From Pilaira anomala (taxonomy: Eukaryota > Mucoromycota > Mucoromycetes > Mucorales > Mucoraceae), in the NCBI GenBank assembly GCA_025716855.1, contig JAIXMQ010000044.1, positions 1 to 64,000 on the forward strand: a stretch of DNA of 64,000 bases, in the 5' to 3' direction. Shown here in pieces: positions 46,766 through 59,193 of this stretch. Position 1 is the stretch's first letter, and every line of letters starts with the position of its first letter. The position numbers and the translations under genes are program-made. Below the pieces are notes generated by a model. It saw only the letters and a program-made list of their open reading frames with translations. It made no database searches and was not told the DNA's origin.

Positions 46766-47640
46766 GATAAGATAGAGAGATAAATAGTAACCAAATAAAA
46801 AACAAAGAGCAAAAAAAGAGAGTAAAATTATGGGGGTGTCTGGGGGGTACGAGGGGTTTTATATGATTGACAAAAAAAAAAAAAAAATTAGGTGTGAAAA
46901 TAAAGAGTATATTTTATTGATAAGAGTTGGTATAATGAGAATATACCCTATATAATTAAAAATCGACTCTTAAATTTTACACTCACATGACAGGCTTTCT
47001 AGCTTTTATTTTGTGCCATTATATACTAGCTTACTAAGAAGTTACATGGAAAAAAACTTTTGAAAGAAATAGTATAATGTTCCAACAAGAAATTTGTTAT
47101 ATTTTTTTTCCTTTGAATACTATCGAACGATACAAGAAGAGCATGTCCGCGTAAGCCTACAACCTATATGAGGAAAAAGAAGTGATAAACTAATCTGTAT
47201 TTAAAATAATAATAATGACGGCTCGGAAAGCTTGTAGACTGAACGTTTATATACGTAACTTCAGCATAACGCTTTCTTTTTAAAATAAAGATCAAATAGA
47301 GTATATACGAGTTTAATTAGAATCATATAAGGAAGATGCCGATTAATAATCATATTTTTTCTTTTTTCAATCAATTGAATAGCCATAATGTACCCAGGAA
47401 AAATAATTTTGAAAAAAAAAGGAGGAAAAATGTTTTATGAGCTCATGAAAACAATGTATTAGTCTCATTCATGAAATCAGTTGATGTCATTTTATTCATC
47501 ATAATAGCAAACGGTTGTTAGAAATATCTATTTTTATAAAGCGTATAATAATTTATTTATGTATGAATAAAAAAAAAACGCTGGTATTTTAATACCCAAT
47601 GTTGTCTCACAAACAGTATAATTTTTTCCTCTTTACACAA
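46766..47640. other. Intergenic, no gene seen
   Basis: About 0.9 kb of AT-rich sequence between two minus-strand genes, with poly-A/T runs and no coding frame of note. It probably holds the promoter of the oxygenase gene and the terminator of the deaminase-like gene. Confidence 0.5.
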
Positions 47641-48640
47641 CTATCTACGCCAAGGAATAGTTACACACGGAAACTTCTCATCTCTCTCCAATACATAGTC
47701 TAATTCGCCATTTTCTTCCATCAACTTCATGTAAGCGTCATCACGAAAGCTCTTGAAAGCACACCAAAATGCGTGATCACATTCTTCTTTAAGAATACCA
47801 CCTTCTAATGAGGGAAGATTTTCTTCTGTGGTAAATTCTCCCATAATATTTGAAGAGTGCATGACGTTATGACTGGGAAAAAAAAAAAGAATGTGTCACT
47901 TTCAGAAGTAGGAAAAAAAAAATGTATAGGTGGCTAGTACTTACATGCCTAAGGTCAGTTGACGCATACGTCCAAATTTGCCAACATCTTTCATTGAGGT
48001 TCCCCAAACGACTCTTTTAACGTTACGGTACACAATCTGTGCAGAGCACATAGGACACTAGATAACAATGATTAGATTACCATATTTTTTTTCAAAGGCT
48101 CGTCTTTTTTTTTTTAACTTACAGGCTCTCCAGATGTATATAATGTGTGATCATTCCATGCGACACCAGGGTTGAATAAATCATCACCGGTAGGAGAAGG
48201 ATACATACTAGTACAGCTGTAAAAAAAAAACCATAATCAGTTAATATGTATAAATATGATAAGAAAAAATATAGTCGGTATAATTTACTTTGAAAAGGCA
48301 ACTGCTTCACCTAAAAAAATATGTATATAAATAAAAGTAAATATGCAAAAAGACGGATCATTTAGTAAGAGGTTTCAATCTTAAGAAAAAAAAAATTACC
48401 ATGCAATAAAATACTTTCTCTGTTATTATTTACGCCAATACAAGTAATGGTGTTTGTAACATGATTCACCATAAGAGTACCAAAGGGAGCTCGAGGGTTT
48501 TGAGCCAAACCATATTCAAGAGCAATTTTCATATAACAAGTATCAATCTCATTTTGAGAAGATAGGGATTGGCACGGATTATCATTACCGAGGACAAAGC
48601 TCAAAGCAGAGCAAATGATAAGAAAGATTACAGATAACAT
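47641..48640 (-). CDS. Secreted CMP/dCMP-type deaminase-like protein
   Basis: A 233-aa zinc-dependent deaminase fold with a signal peptide. Exons are 48640-48400, 48310-48289, 48216-48123, 48057-47945 and 47872-47641. MLSVIFLIICSALSFVLG is a strong signal sequence. The deaminase core follows: APFGTLMVNHVTNTI, then His80-Gly-Glu82 (HxE; Glu is the proton shuttle) split across an intron. NCTSMYP and TLYTSGEP then lead to Cys120-Pro-Met-Cys123 (PCxxC), which completes the zinc site. The pattern fits the nucleobase/tRNA deaminase superfamily (guanine deaminase- or TadA-like). The C-terminal part (GGILKEECDHAFWCAF) is family-like. Substrate and location (secretory lumen, wall or vacuole) are open. 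Six cysteines besides the zinc ligands may form disulfides. Confidence 0.83.
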
Positions 48641-49003
48641 GAGAATTCACAAAGTTTGAAAGACGAATGAGACGAGCAGAACTCTTCTTTTATCTTATTT
48701 TTTTAACTAAAAAATTTGCAAGGTCCGATTGAATTACCTTAAAAAGATCTTTTTTTTTTTTTTTTTTCGAGTAGCGTGAGATCATTAAAGATAATTATTT
48801 CTTTATCTATTTTTTTTTCTGATAGTTGTTGTTATGGTGATTATATTGTGGGGAAAATTTTTAATGATAGACAATTCTGATTATCAAAAATGTAGATATA
48901 TAAAGTAGACACAGTTTCCCTTTTTCTTTCTTTCTTCTACTTTATCCTACTCCCGCTTAAATATTATAAATATTTAAAAGAGAGTTTCTTTTCTATTTTT
49001 AAC
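48641..49003. other. Divergent promoter region
   Basis: About 360 bp shared upstream of the deaminase-like and transporter genes. It has a T run near 48750-48768, a pyrimidine-rich stretch near 48915-48960 and a TATAAA-like motif at 48964-48969, about 35 bp before the transporter ATG. Confidence 0.45.
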
Positions 49004-51118
49004 ATGTCTTCTTATATAACTGAAGGAAAAAAATATACTGTTGATGATATCCAAACAGAAGATATTCAAACAGCCCAAGATTTTTATCCGTCTGTTGAAG
49101 CACCTTCTTCAAGATGGACTCGAATTAAACAAAAAGCAACTACCAGAGATGGCTGGATTGGAAATTACGATTATCGAGCTCTGTGGTAATTACATGTTCT
49201 ATTCATTATGATTCTTGATATAAATTTATTCATATCAATCTCTGTCTTTTATAGTGTACCTAATATCCCGTTTTTAACAAAAAAGGCGAATAGCTCACCT
49301 TTTTATGGACCAGATGATGAAATCCCAATTTTAGTTACCATCTTGATGGGAATCCAACGTAAATACATAACCCCATATATAAACCGGAAATGTTCCTTTT
49401 TTTTTTTTTTCTAATATCGATATTTAGATTTCTTGGCTGTTATTGGTGGTATTATTGCTCCTACTATTATGATTTCAGGTCAAGGTTCATCTTTTTTAAA
49501 CCTTGATGAAGATAGTCGTCGTTATATGGTTTCTGCATCTTTAATTGTTTCTGGATTAATGAGGTACACATTCATTGTTCATTTCCTTTAAAATTTGATT
49601 AATTAACTTTTTTTTTTTTTTTTTTTTTTTACTCTAGTTTTGTTCAAATTTTACGTGTTCGCATTCCTCGTACTAAATATTATATTGGATCTGGTCTTCT
49701 TCAAATCACAGGTGTATCATTTGCTAATATGCCAGCAGCTCAAGCTATTATCAGTAGTTTATATAAAAATGGAACTTGTCCCACAGAAATATTGGAAGAT
49801 GGAACTATACACTATCTTGCCTGTCCATCTGCATTTGGAGCTGTACTTGGTACACAGGTAAGCTAAAGAAAAAGAAAAAAAAACAATACATATATAGACA
49901 ATAGAACTAATCAAGTCCCTTTTTCATCAGATGATTTGTTCCGTCTTATCGATTGGTATGAGTTTCTTACCACCTCGAGTGATTCGCAAAATTTTCCCCA
50001 AGATTATTATGGGTATTGTCTTGGCAATCATTGGTACTTCATTAATTGCATCTGGTATGAAGAACTGGGCAGGTGGTGCAGGACCTTGTATGAATCGACC
50101 CACGAGTGGACTCTTTGTGAACTGTCCTGATATCAATGCGCCTAATGCTCAACCTTGGGGTGGACCAGTTAATTTTGCTTTAGGCTCTTCGGTCTTTTTC
50201 ATGATTATTTTAATTGAAATGGTTGGATCTGTGTTTCTCAAGAACATTTCAGTCATTATTGGACTTTTGACTGGATGTATTGTTGCCTCTGCAGTTGGTA
50301 TGTTTGATAATTCTGGTATTGCAGCAGCACCGGTTGGTACTTTTCTTTGGATGAAGAACTTTGGGTTATCTGTGTATGGACCTGGTATTATCCCATTTAT
50401 GTTTGTTCAATTAGATATGATTATTGAATGTCTTGGAGACTTGACAGCAGCTTGTGATGTCTCTGGTTTACCAATTGAAGGCAAGTCTTTTGAAGAAAGA
50501 TGTCAAGGTGGTCTTTTATCAGATGGTATCTCTAGTATCTTTTCAGGTCTTGCTACCAGTATGGGCGTAGTGACATTCAGTCAAAATAATGGTGTGATTG
50601 CAGTCACTCGATGTGCAAGTCGTCGAGCTGGTCTCGTCTGTGCTTCTCTTTTAATCTTTTGTGGTATTTTTGGCAAGATCTCGGCTGCTTTCTTGGCCAT
50701 TCCTAGTCCTTTAATTGGTGGTATGACTGTTTTCTTATTTGCATCCGTTGCTACCTCTGGTATTCGTATTCTTGGTTATTTGGATTGGACTCGCCGTGAT
50801 CGTGTGATTGTGGCCGCTTCTTTAGCTCTTGCTTTTGGTGTGGCACTTGTACCTACTTGGTTTGATAATGTCTTACCTGTCTTTGAAAATGAGGCTATTG
50901 AGGGCTTGATGGAGGCTGTTCATACGGTTGTTAGTACCAGTTATATTATTGGTGGTATTGTCGCAATATTACTTAATTTGGTATTGCCATACGATAATAC
51001 TGAAGCTGATGATGAACTTGCTAAGAGAAACAGAACCGCTGGCGGTGCTGCTCGTATCTTCATGGATGATCATAATAGCATTAAAAATGAAAAAGATGAC
51101 AAGTCCTCTATTGTTTAA
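49004..51118 (+). CDS. NCS2 (NAT) nucleobase transporter, xanthine/uric acid-uracil type
   Basis: A 609-aa purine/pyrimidine permease of the nucleobase-ascorbate transporter family. Exons are 49004-49185, 49255-49358, 49428-49563, 49638-49857 and 49931-51118. Hallmarks: MGIQHFLAVIGGII (the QH motif in TM1), ECLGDLTAACDVSG (like the ExxGDxxA block in TM8 of fungal xanthine permeases) and QNNGVIAVTRCASR, the NAT signature (QNxGxxxxTRxxS). Twelve to fourteen hydrophobic segments are present. The NNTG-type variation and GIRILGYLDWTRRDR support a fungal uric acid/xanthine type. The exact substrate cannot be told. It lies divergent to the deaminase-like gene, so a purine-salvage theme is possible but not proven. 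Confidence 0.94.
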
Positions 51119-52269
51119 TTTCATCATGATATTATTGATAACCTCTCCCCTTTTTTGTATATATAATCATTTTCTATTCACTATTCCATTACCATTTATT
51201 CTAATAAATTACAACTTGATAATCGTAGTAATACCCTGTTTATTGATCAAATGCGTGGATTGTTTCTTCTCACACCACTAAACAAGTGTTTTTTTTTTTT
51301 TTAGTTTCATTATTTAATCACCTTTTCTTTTTCTTTCTTTTTTCTTTTTATCTTCCAAAACATGAACCTTACCTGCCAATATCGTCTTAATATTTTGTTT
51401 GACCACATACGCTATCCAAACAAGAGATTGTATCAAACGAATGGTAAGATATATCATAGCTTCAGTAAGTTCATTACAAAAAGTAGTCTGTTAGAGCATC
51501 CCCAACGGTCACGTTAAATGTTAATAAATTACACAAAAAATTTAACAAATCTCATCCCCAATGGTCGTGCGGAATATTTGTTAAACAATATTTTAAAAAA
51601 AAAATAGAGCGGGTACGGTATATAGATCTTATATAACCCTTCATTAAATAGTGTGAGCCTAGTACCAGTACCAGTACCAGCATCTACCATAGGAGTTACA
51701 ACAGGCAACATGACAACTATTGCCTAATACCTAGTATACCCCCACCTTCGGGAAATAGAAACAAATCTGTCATCCTCCCTCCCTCAATTATTCTGTTGTA
51801 AAAAGGAAAACGCCGGTTGTTCCATGAGAAGAGGGTTATTATTGGAGAGGATAGCCCAGAAGTAGTTATTGTTAGAAACGAAAGGAGCTGAGGATATGTA
51901 TGTTTGGATGGGTTCAAAATGGTTGATAATACTTGGTATAATTCTGTAACTGGTGGAAAAAAGAGTGACGTTTTGCCTTATCATTAAAGATATTTTATTA
52001 CATATTATATTCCCTTTATACCAATTACCACACCAGTGCTATATTGAATAAAAAGAATATAACTCAAATTGAAACAACAAGACTACTAATTATTTTACAT
52101 TGTATTCTTATTTGCCAGTAAGGATTATATTCCCTGAAATAGATATTCAAAATAACGGTTATTTTATTTTTATTTTTCAAAAAAAAAAAAAAAAAAAAAA
52201 AAAGTTCTTAAAATACTAAAAACAAATTACAGGGCCAGACTCTCTTTTTTTTTTTTAAGAGTAGAACAT
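51119..52269. other. Intergenic with a short direct repeat
   Basis: About 1.1 kb. CATCCCCAAYGGTC occurs twice in direct orientation (51497-51510 and 51553-51566), flanked by GAGCATCCCC-like text. A tandem AGTACC repeat lies near 51660, and a poly-A run at about 52180-52203 precedes the next gene. No gene is recognised. Confidence 0.45.
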
Positions 52270-53264
52270 ATGTCAAGACCTTTTGCTGTAGCTTTTCAAT
52301 CGACTCGACATGCACTTATAGCTCAAACAAGATTAAAGGTATATATATAAAAAAAACAACTACAAAACACTTGTATTCAATATGACAAAAAAAAAAAAAA
52401 AACCACTAGACTTTGGAACTTTACAAGTCTTTACTTCGATCAAGTGAAAAATTCGAACATGCTAACGTTTTACAACAAGTGATTCGTAACAAGTTTAAAA
52501 AAAACATAAATAATACTTCTAGATCGAAAGTTTTGGACTTATTAGCTGAAGGAAATAAAGTAAATAAACTTTCTACTTTAGCTGCATAAAAAAAACTTTT
52601 TAACTCGTTATCTATTTCAGACACAACATTTGTTATCAAAAAAAGATGTGGAGACACGAAAGTTTGTACAGGATCGAATTAATACTTATGCAGAACAGCA
52701 TCCAGTAAGTTATTTCTTGATCCTCTTGAAAAGAAAGAAAGAAACATGTGTTTATTTAAATATTGAAAAATAGGTCAAAACATTTGTAAGAGTTTTACAT
52801 ACAGGACATAAAAAAAAACAAAAATTAACCTATGTGAAATTAGAAACCGATAAAAGAAACGCCAAAGAAAAAGAAATCGAAATACACCATCCGAAAACCT
52901 TACCAAGTTGCTATTGTTACACGACATAGCAGTGGTTGTGAATTTAAACGTGTTCGAGGTTGGGTACAACCAGTTCAGACTGCTATGATGTTAAAAAAAA
53001 GAGTGAAGAAAAATCAATCCAGATTAGATAAAGTGAATCACTTTAAATCACAAAAAGAAATGATTCAATCCGAAGTTTTATTTCTAGATAATTTAGGTTG
53101 TTTACCAAAGGATAGATTGGAAGGCTTTGGTAAGTTAGAAACCAGTTTTTTTTTTTTAAAATAGATAATCTTATTGTTTTTTTTTTGTAGAAACTCCCAT
53201 ACAAGATGCTATTGATGAAATTTCTGGACATTATTCTAATTATGTTAATAAAAAAAAGGAATAA
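52270..53264 (+). CDS. LYR-motif mitochondrial protein with unfamiliar C-terminus
   Basis: A 224-aa protein. Exons are 52270-52338, 52410-52559, 52621-52704, a four-codon piece 52774-52785, 52844-53129 and 53191-53264. The N-terminus (MSRPFAVAFQSTRHALIAQT) is amphipathic and basic, consistent with mitochondrial targeting. TLELYKSLLRSSEKF...VLQQVIRNKFKKN is an LYR/Complex1-type helix bundle (LYK variant). The second half (TIRKPYQVAIVTRHSSGC, FKRVRGWVQPVQ) is basic and I do not recognise it. The 12-base exon 4 is flanked by valid splice sites but could be skipped: exon 3 to exon 5 also keeps the frame (intron 52705-52843). The functional assignment is only family level. Confidence 0.7.
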
Positions 53265-53568
53265 TAAAATTATTATTATTTCATTCGTTGATCACATGTA
53301 TAGACTGTCAATTTAAATGAACCCCCCTTTTTTTTAAAAAATGAAATTATGCTTAGTATTCATAAAGGCCATTTTCTTCAAATGCATAAATCCATGGCCG
53401 CATTTAGTAACTTCAAACCAAGATCTACTCACTAATAAGCTTTTTTGTACTAAAACACATGAATTTTCCCACTTCACTATTTACCCAACCCATACAAAAT
53501 TTAATAATTCCCCTAAGTTGTTGCTAGCTTATTTATTCATTGATTAATTTATGCAAATTTTATATACT
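53265..53568. other. Convergent intergenic spacer
   Basis: About 300 bp between the stops of the LYR protein and SAP18. It is AT-rich and non-coding, presumably holding both polyadenylation regions. Confidence 0.5.
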
Positions 53569-54036
53569 TTAGAAACGATCACCTCTTCTTTGTGGTGCTC
53601 TAGCACCATATCTACCACTATCTCTGTTATAAGGTGCAGAAGCACCAAAGTTTTTTCTTCCACCATTTCCTCCTCCTAAACGACCACCAAATCTACCATG
53701 ATCACGACCTCCTCTTGCAGCACCACGACCTCTTGATTGATGTGTAGGTGGAGGACCAATATAGATTGCCACATCGAGGTAATCTCCAATATAAAACTGA
53801 CAGTCTTCCAACGTCTTTTTTTGTTCCTCCGTTGGTTTTGATGGTACCACACGTCCAATATCTCTACTTTGGTATCTTGCTCTTTCTGTGTCAAGATAAA
53901 TGAGTCGAAAAGCAATACGTGCGTCTGGATCTTGTGCTTCTGGAATCACTTGTTCAATAAGTTGAGCAAGTTCTTCAAGTGTTGCGTTTTTCCTGGGGAA
54001 ATATAAAAAAAAAGGTCGTTTAATGATTTAGATTCA

Positions 54037-54068
<32 letters not shown>

Positions 54069-54341
54069 CAGGTATAAAGAGATAATTCTTCAGAAGGTAC
54101 TGAGTTGATTTTGAACTGAGAAATACTAGTTTGTTTCAATACATGTGTATGGAAAAGGATTCCCTTTTTTTTTTATATATATATATAAACTTACTGATTA
54201 TGTCCACCTTTATGAGTAAATACTCTTAACAAAAAAGGAGTTTCCTACATAACAACACGTACTTAATAAAAAAAAAAAATATCTCTCTCTTTTAAAATTC
54301 AATGTATCACATACTTTTTCACGATCAACAACTGAGGTCAT
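53569..54341 (-). CDS. SAP18: SAP18, Sin3A-associated/exon-junction protein
   Basis: A 185-aa homologue of SAP18, a ubiquitin-like-fold subunit found in Sin3-HDAC and in ASAP/PSAP complexes with RNA processing factors. Exons are 54341-54315, 54244-54195, 54125-54069 and 53992-53569. TPFLLRVFTHKGGHNHISQF opens the fold; PSEELSLYTWKNATLEELAQL is the family signature, equal to the YTW-(x)AT motif of animal SAP18. RIAFRLIYLD and DIGRVV continue the sheet, and DYLDVAIYIGPP ends it. The last 50 residues are an RGG/Gly-Arg-rich tail, longer than usual and likely nucleic-acid binding. The start ATG gives MTSVVDREK. Confidence 0.93.
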
Positions 54342-54843
54342 TTTGTATATTGTTTTTTTTTTTCCCTTTGGATAAGAAAGAAAAAAAGTATGTTAAGCGC
54401 GTTTCCCTTTCTAAAAAAAAAAGTGTTTTTTCTAAAGTCAGTCACCAAGTTATTTTTTTTTTTTCACAAAAGTATGCCAAAATATGTATTTTTTTACATC
54501 ACATTTTTTGCATCACATTTTTTATAGAATTATTTCTGTGTTAATATAAGAAAATATGGATGCATCTCTATGATATAGAGTTGGACTTTATAAACTACTC
54601 ATTATTTTATTTTTTGGCCATTGAATTATTGGTGAATTCTTGGGGGTACCACAAAAAAAAAATGCGGTTTATGACGCAGGCTTTTTTGGCGTTTTGGAAC
54701 TGTTGTGGTGCTAGTGACAATTGTTAACCCCGTTATCGTAGTATTAAAGATTGAAGTTTTTTTTTTAGCATAAATACTCGCGGAGTATATGTACCACGAC
54801 GTCCCTTTTTTTTCTTCTTTTTTTTTCATAAATAAAAAAAAAA

Positions 54844-55970
54844 ATGGAAAAATTCATAGCTCATCAAATAGAGTTAGTAGAAACAGAACGAAAGATAGAT
54901 GTAGAAGATACGCAAAAGTTACTATCAGCCTATGCACCTATTCAGTTACAACGACGCGGTGTAGCTCTTGTTGGTTTGAAAGTGACAGGTTTTGTATTCA
55001 GAATGAAAAAAAAAAAAAAAAAAAAAAAGTTTTTAATTACAAACATATATATATATGTAGGTATGAGAACAGGTCTTGGTGGTAAAAGGTATTTTTTTTC
55101 ACAGATTCTTTTTAAAAGTCAAGAAAAAAAAAACAAAAGAGAGAGAGCCCTTAACCAAGTGAATTTTAGCTTGATTGATCTTGAACTTGCGAACCCTAAT
55201 ATTTTGCCACCTATTTTTCCTGCCCATAAGATCACGACGGGAGATATTGTTGGATTAGATGAATATAAGAAAGATAAACCTTCAAAAGAAGTAGCGCGTT
55301 GGTCTGGTGTGGTACTTCGTGTCAGTGATGCCAAGATTACTGTTGCGCTTCAAGAGATGGAAGAAGAGTTACCTACTGAAATTCAGGAACGATGTCAAAT
55401 GTATATATATATATATAAAAAAGTTTATGGATTTTTTTTTTTTAAAAACTCATATGCTAACCTATCATTCTTAAAAAAAGTGTAAAACTTGCCAACAGTA
55501 TTACATATGAAAGGTAAAAAAAAAATAAAAGACAGGATTGGATATGACACGAGATATTTATTGTTTTTTTTTGGTTAGAATGTTGAAAGGATTAGATACA
55601 CTTCAAAAGAAAAGTGCAGAAGGAGGTGGAACGCATTTGATGAATGTCTTATTAGGTCAATCTGATCTATCTATACCTCAAGTCATGAATGATGTTGCAT
55701 TTTTCGATGAAACTTTGAATGCATCTCAAAAGGAAGCAGTTCGATTTGCTCTTGGGTCACCCGAGATTTCATTGATCCATGGTCCACCAGGCGTAAGTAA
55801 GATATAAAATAATCATAAGAGAGACAAGATCATTTTTTTTTAAAAAAAAAGTTTTACATTCTGTTATATGTAGACAGGTAAAACCTATACATTAGTAGAA
55901 ATTATTAGACAACTCTCTGTGAACCAAAAGAAACGAGTTTTAGTATGTGGACCATCGAATATATCGGTTG

Positions 55971-56014
<44 letters not shown>

Positions 56015-57565
56015 CACACACAAAAAAAAAAACATAAATATTTATTTTAAAGATTTTTTTTTTGTTTAGATAATTTGGTGGAAAGACTTGCTCGCCATCG
56101 ATTGAATATTGTTCGCATCGGTCATCCTGCCCGTGTTTTACCATCCGTCATTGACCATACACTGGATGTCATGACGCGTACGTGCGATTCCGGTCAAATT
56201 GTCTCGGATGTAAGAAAGGAAATGGATGACACTTTATCTAAAATTAAAAAATCGAAAAATCGATCTGAACGAAGAGCCATGTATGGTTTAGTAAAGGACC
56301 TTCGAAAGGATTATCGCGTGAGAGAAAGAAAGGTGGTGGATGAAATCTTGACAGGTGCTCAAGTCACCATTTCTACATTGAACGGGTATATATAAAAAGA
56401 AAAGTGTTGTTTTACTTTTCAAGTTTTTTAAATTTTCAAAAAACTATTTTATATAGGTCTGGAAGTAGAAATATGTGGAACAGAGAATTTGATGTTGTGA
56501 TTATTGATGAAGCGACTCAAGCATTGGAAGCTGAATGTTGGATTGCTTTATTGAAAGCAAAGAAAGCTATTTTGGTAATATTCTCATCTATATATATATA
56601 TATATATAAATTTTTTTCTCTCTCTAAAACACCTCATTTTTCATAGGCAGGAGATCATTTGCAATTACCACCTACCATTAAAACACCTATTCCTCATCAA
56701 CGGGGTAAAAAGCCATTGAAAAAAGGTGGATTATCAACGGAAACCGATCTTTCAACGACATTATTCGATCGATTATTAAGTATGTTTGGTAATCGAGTGA
56801 AAAGAATGTTGATGGTTCAATACCGTATGCATCAAAAGATTATGGAATTCAGTTCAAAGGAACTCTACGATAATCAAGTTGTAGCGGACCAAAGTGTAGC
56901 CGAGCATGTGTTATCCGATCTTCCAAACGTGACGACGGCGGGGTCAGAGAATACAGATGTTCCACTTGTGATGATAGATACAAGTGATACAGGGTTAAGT
57001 CACGAAGTGACAGATGATGCACAAGAGAAGGAGGAGCAAAGTAAAGCCAATGCACTTGAGGTCGAATTAGCTGTCCATCATATTCGTGCTTTGTTAGAGG
57101 ATGGATTAGAACAAGATCAGATTGGTGTGATTACACCGTATGCTTTACAGGTCTCTCGATTGAAAAGAGAGATTCGTGAACATTGGCCTCGTATTGAAAT
57201 TGGGACGGTGGATGGGTTTCAAGGTCGTGAAAAAGAAGCGATTTTGTTATCTTTAGTTCGATCGAATGATACAGGCGAAGTTGGATTTCTTGCAGAGAAG
57301 AGAAGACTGAATGGTATAATATATATATAAAAATAGTGTCTATTTTTTTTTTTTTTTTTTTTTTTTAATTTATATATATATATTAGTGGCAATGACAAGA
57401 GCCAAAAGACATTTATGTGTTATTTGTGACTCTGAAACTTTATTAGGAACAAAAGGTGGATCAAAAACGATGGCACGATTGGATGGAGGATTTTTAAAGA
57501 GATGGATAGAGTACTTGAACGATGAATCCGATTTACGGTTTAGTGAATTTGTCACTTCTGTGTAA
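54844..57565 (+). CDS. SF1B helicase, IGHMBP2/Hcs1 family
   Basis: A 683-aa ATP-dependent DNA/RNA helicase of the Upf1-like group (human IGHMBP2; yeast Hcs1). Ten exons: 54844-54988, 55061-55088, 55146-55400, 55481-55513, 55579-55792, 55874-55970, 56070-56385, 56457-56574, 56647-57313 and 57387-57565. An N-terminal beta-barrel ([15 protein letters not shown]...[12 protein letters not shown]) precedes the helicase core. GPPGTGKT (Walker A) falls at residues 222-229, split over an intron. DEATQ (II) is near 380, GDHLQLPP is motif [15 protein letters not shown] is motif V, and [10 protein letters not shown] is motif VI. It lacks the R3H domain and AN1 zinc finger of human IGHMBP2, as in yeast. 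Confidence 0.94.
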
Positions 57566-58604
57566 AAAATATATTTTTGTGTAAATTTAATTTTTGAAGT
57601 TGAATCAATCAGCTGCTTTTTTTGTTAATTTATTATATATTTTGTGTTTGTGTTCATGGGAATAATCATTCACTTTCATGATTGCCCGTGAGAGAGATCG
57701 ATCCCTCGATTTTTTGATCCACGGCAGAATTGTGATCTTTTTGTTTTTGTGTGTGTGTGTGCTTTGGTCACCTGCTGCTTTGCACTTTGTATCACTTTTT
57801 TTTTTTTCGTTGCACACATTATTGTATGTGAAATCACTAGTCTAATAATGCAAACATGAAGCCAAAATAGAGAAGCAATTTTTTTTTTTTTCATGTCAAC
57901 TGCTTTCTTTTTTGTACATGTAAAACAATCACAGGTCAGAATGTCATATTTTTGATTGTCATGTATACCTTTTTTTTTTTTTCTGCTGCTCAAGTCAAAA
58001 TGAGCTATCTATACACAGAATATTCCTCTTTTACATTTTTAACTTTTTAAAAAAAAAAAAAAAAAAAAAAGCCCTCATTATACTCTGTCAAGACATAAAA
58101 AATACCAAAGTAACACACTAATGCTTTTAAAACCAATTATGTTTTGTGATAATTAATTGGTTTTCCTAATTCAACAATTAAGGCATTCTCGTTCAAAAAA
58201 TTAGTGGTACCTGCTGCTCTCTGTTCGATTGAGTATCCATAAGAGTCGGTTCATTCCGTTGCTTCGGTTCTATGCGTCTGGAGGAGGAAAAAAAAACCCC
58301 CCTCCTCTCTTTTCTTTTTATAATAGCCCTTCAGAGAGTCTCTCTCTCTCTCTTATAACGGCTTGCTTTTCATTAAGATGGATTGTTATTCAATGAACAG
58401 TAAGTTCCTCTTTTTTTTTTATTATTTCAAGGCAGAAAGGCCTTTTTTTCTGAATTAATTGTAAATGATTAAATAAATTATATAAAATATGTCATCCAAA
58501 TTACAATTTTGTTTCATCATGTTACGTTTTTACACAGTGAAGGTTACATTTTCCATTTCATTGCTCAGCCCGTCATCTCGAAATTTTTTTTTTATGGATC
58601 GGAT

Positions 58605-58635
<31 letters not shown>

Positions 58636-59193
58636 GTCTACATATTTTAAAAAATAATGGCAGCAATAAAATAAATAGAGAATCTTCAATTTAATAAAAG
58701 CTACTACTTGTGGTAAAAATGTGCTAGATTAAAAATTAGTGTGTACTTAATAAAAAAAAATTCCCCAGTTCTGGGACTTGGCGCTTTTTTTTTTTTTTTT
58801 TTTTTTATTTTAAAGTTTGAACTTTAAAGGCAAAAAAAAAAAAGCTAATTATTATAAATAACATCTTTGCTGACTAAAAAGAAAGAAAAAAAAAGAGAGA
58901 GAGAGAGTGCGTGTTATTTACAGAAAGTAATTATTATTACTCCAGTATAATTTTCCCTTTTTTATTTCTTTCTTTGGTTTCGAATTAATGTGTGACAAAA
59001 GGGAACACAGAAAAAAAGAGTTCAACTAGCGAAAAAAAAAAAGTGAAATTATTTAGCAAAAAAAAAAAAAAAGAGAGAGAGAAAAGTTTATTAGAATTAA
59101 TTAAAATAAATACAATTAATTATTACATTATAGATAAGGAATAGTTGTATTAAAAAAAAAAAAAAAATAAGGGAAAAGAGAGAGAAACTTTTT
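57566..59193. other. Convergent intergenic region
   Basis: About 1.6 kb with poly-T near 58609-58636 and several A/T runs, GT runs near 57747-57763 and AG repeats near 58892. No gene is recognised; the frames present are repeat-driven. Confidence 0.5.

Noticed and set aside
52774..52920. Apparent frameshift in the LYR-family gene
   Set aside because: An intron 52786-52843 with GTAAGA and ATTAG ends restores the frame, so no frameshift is needed.
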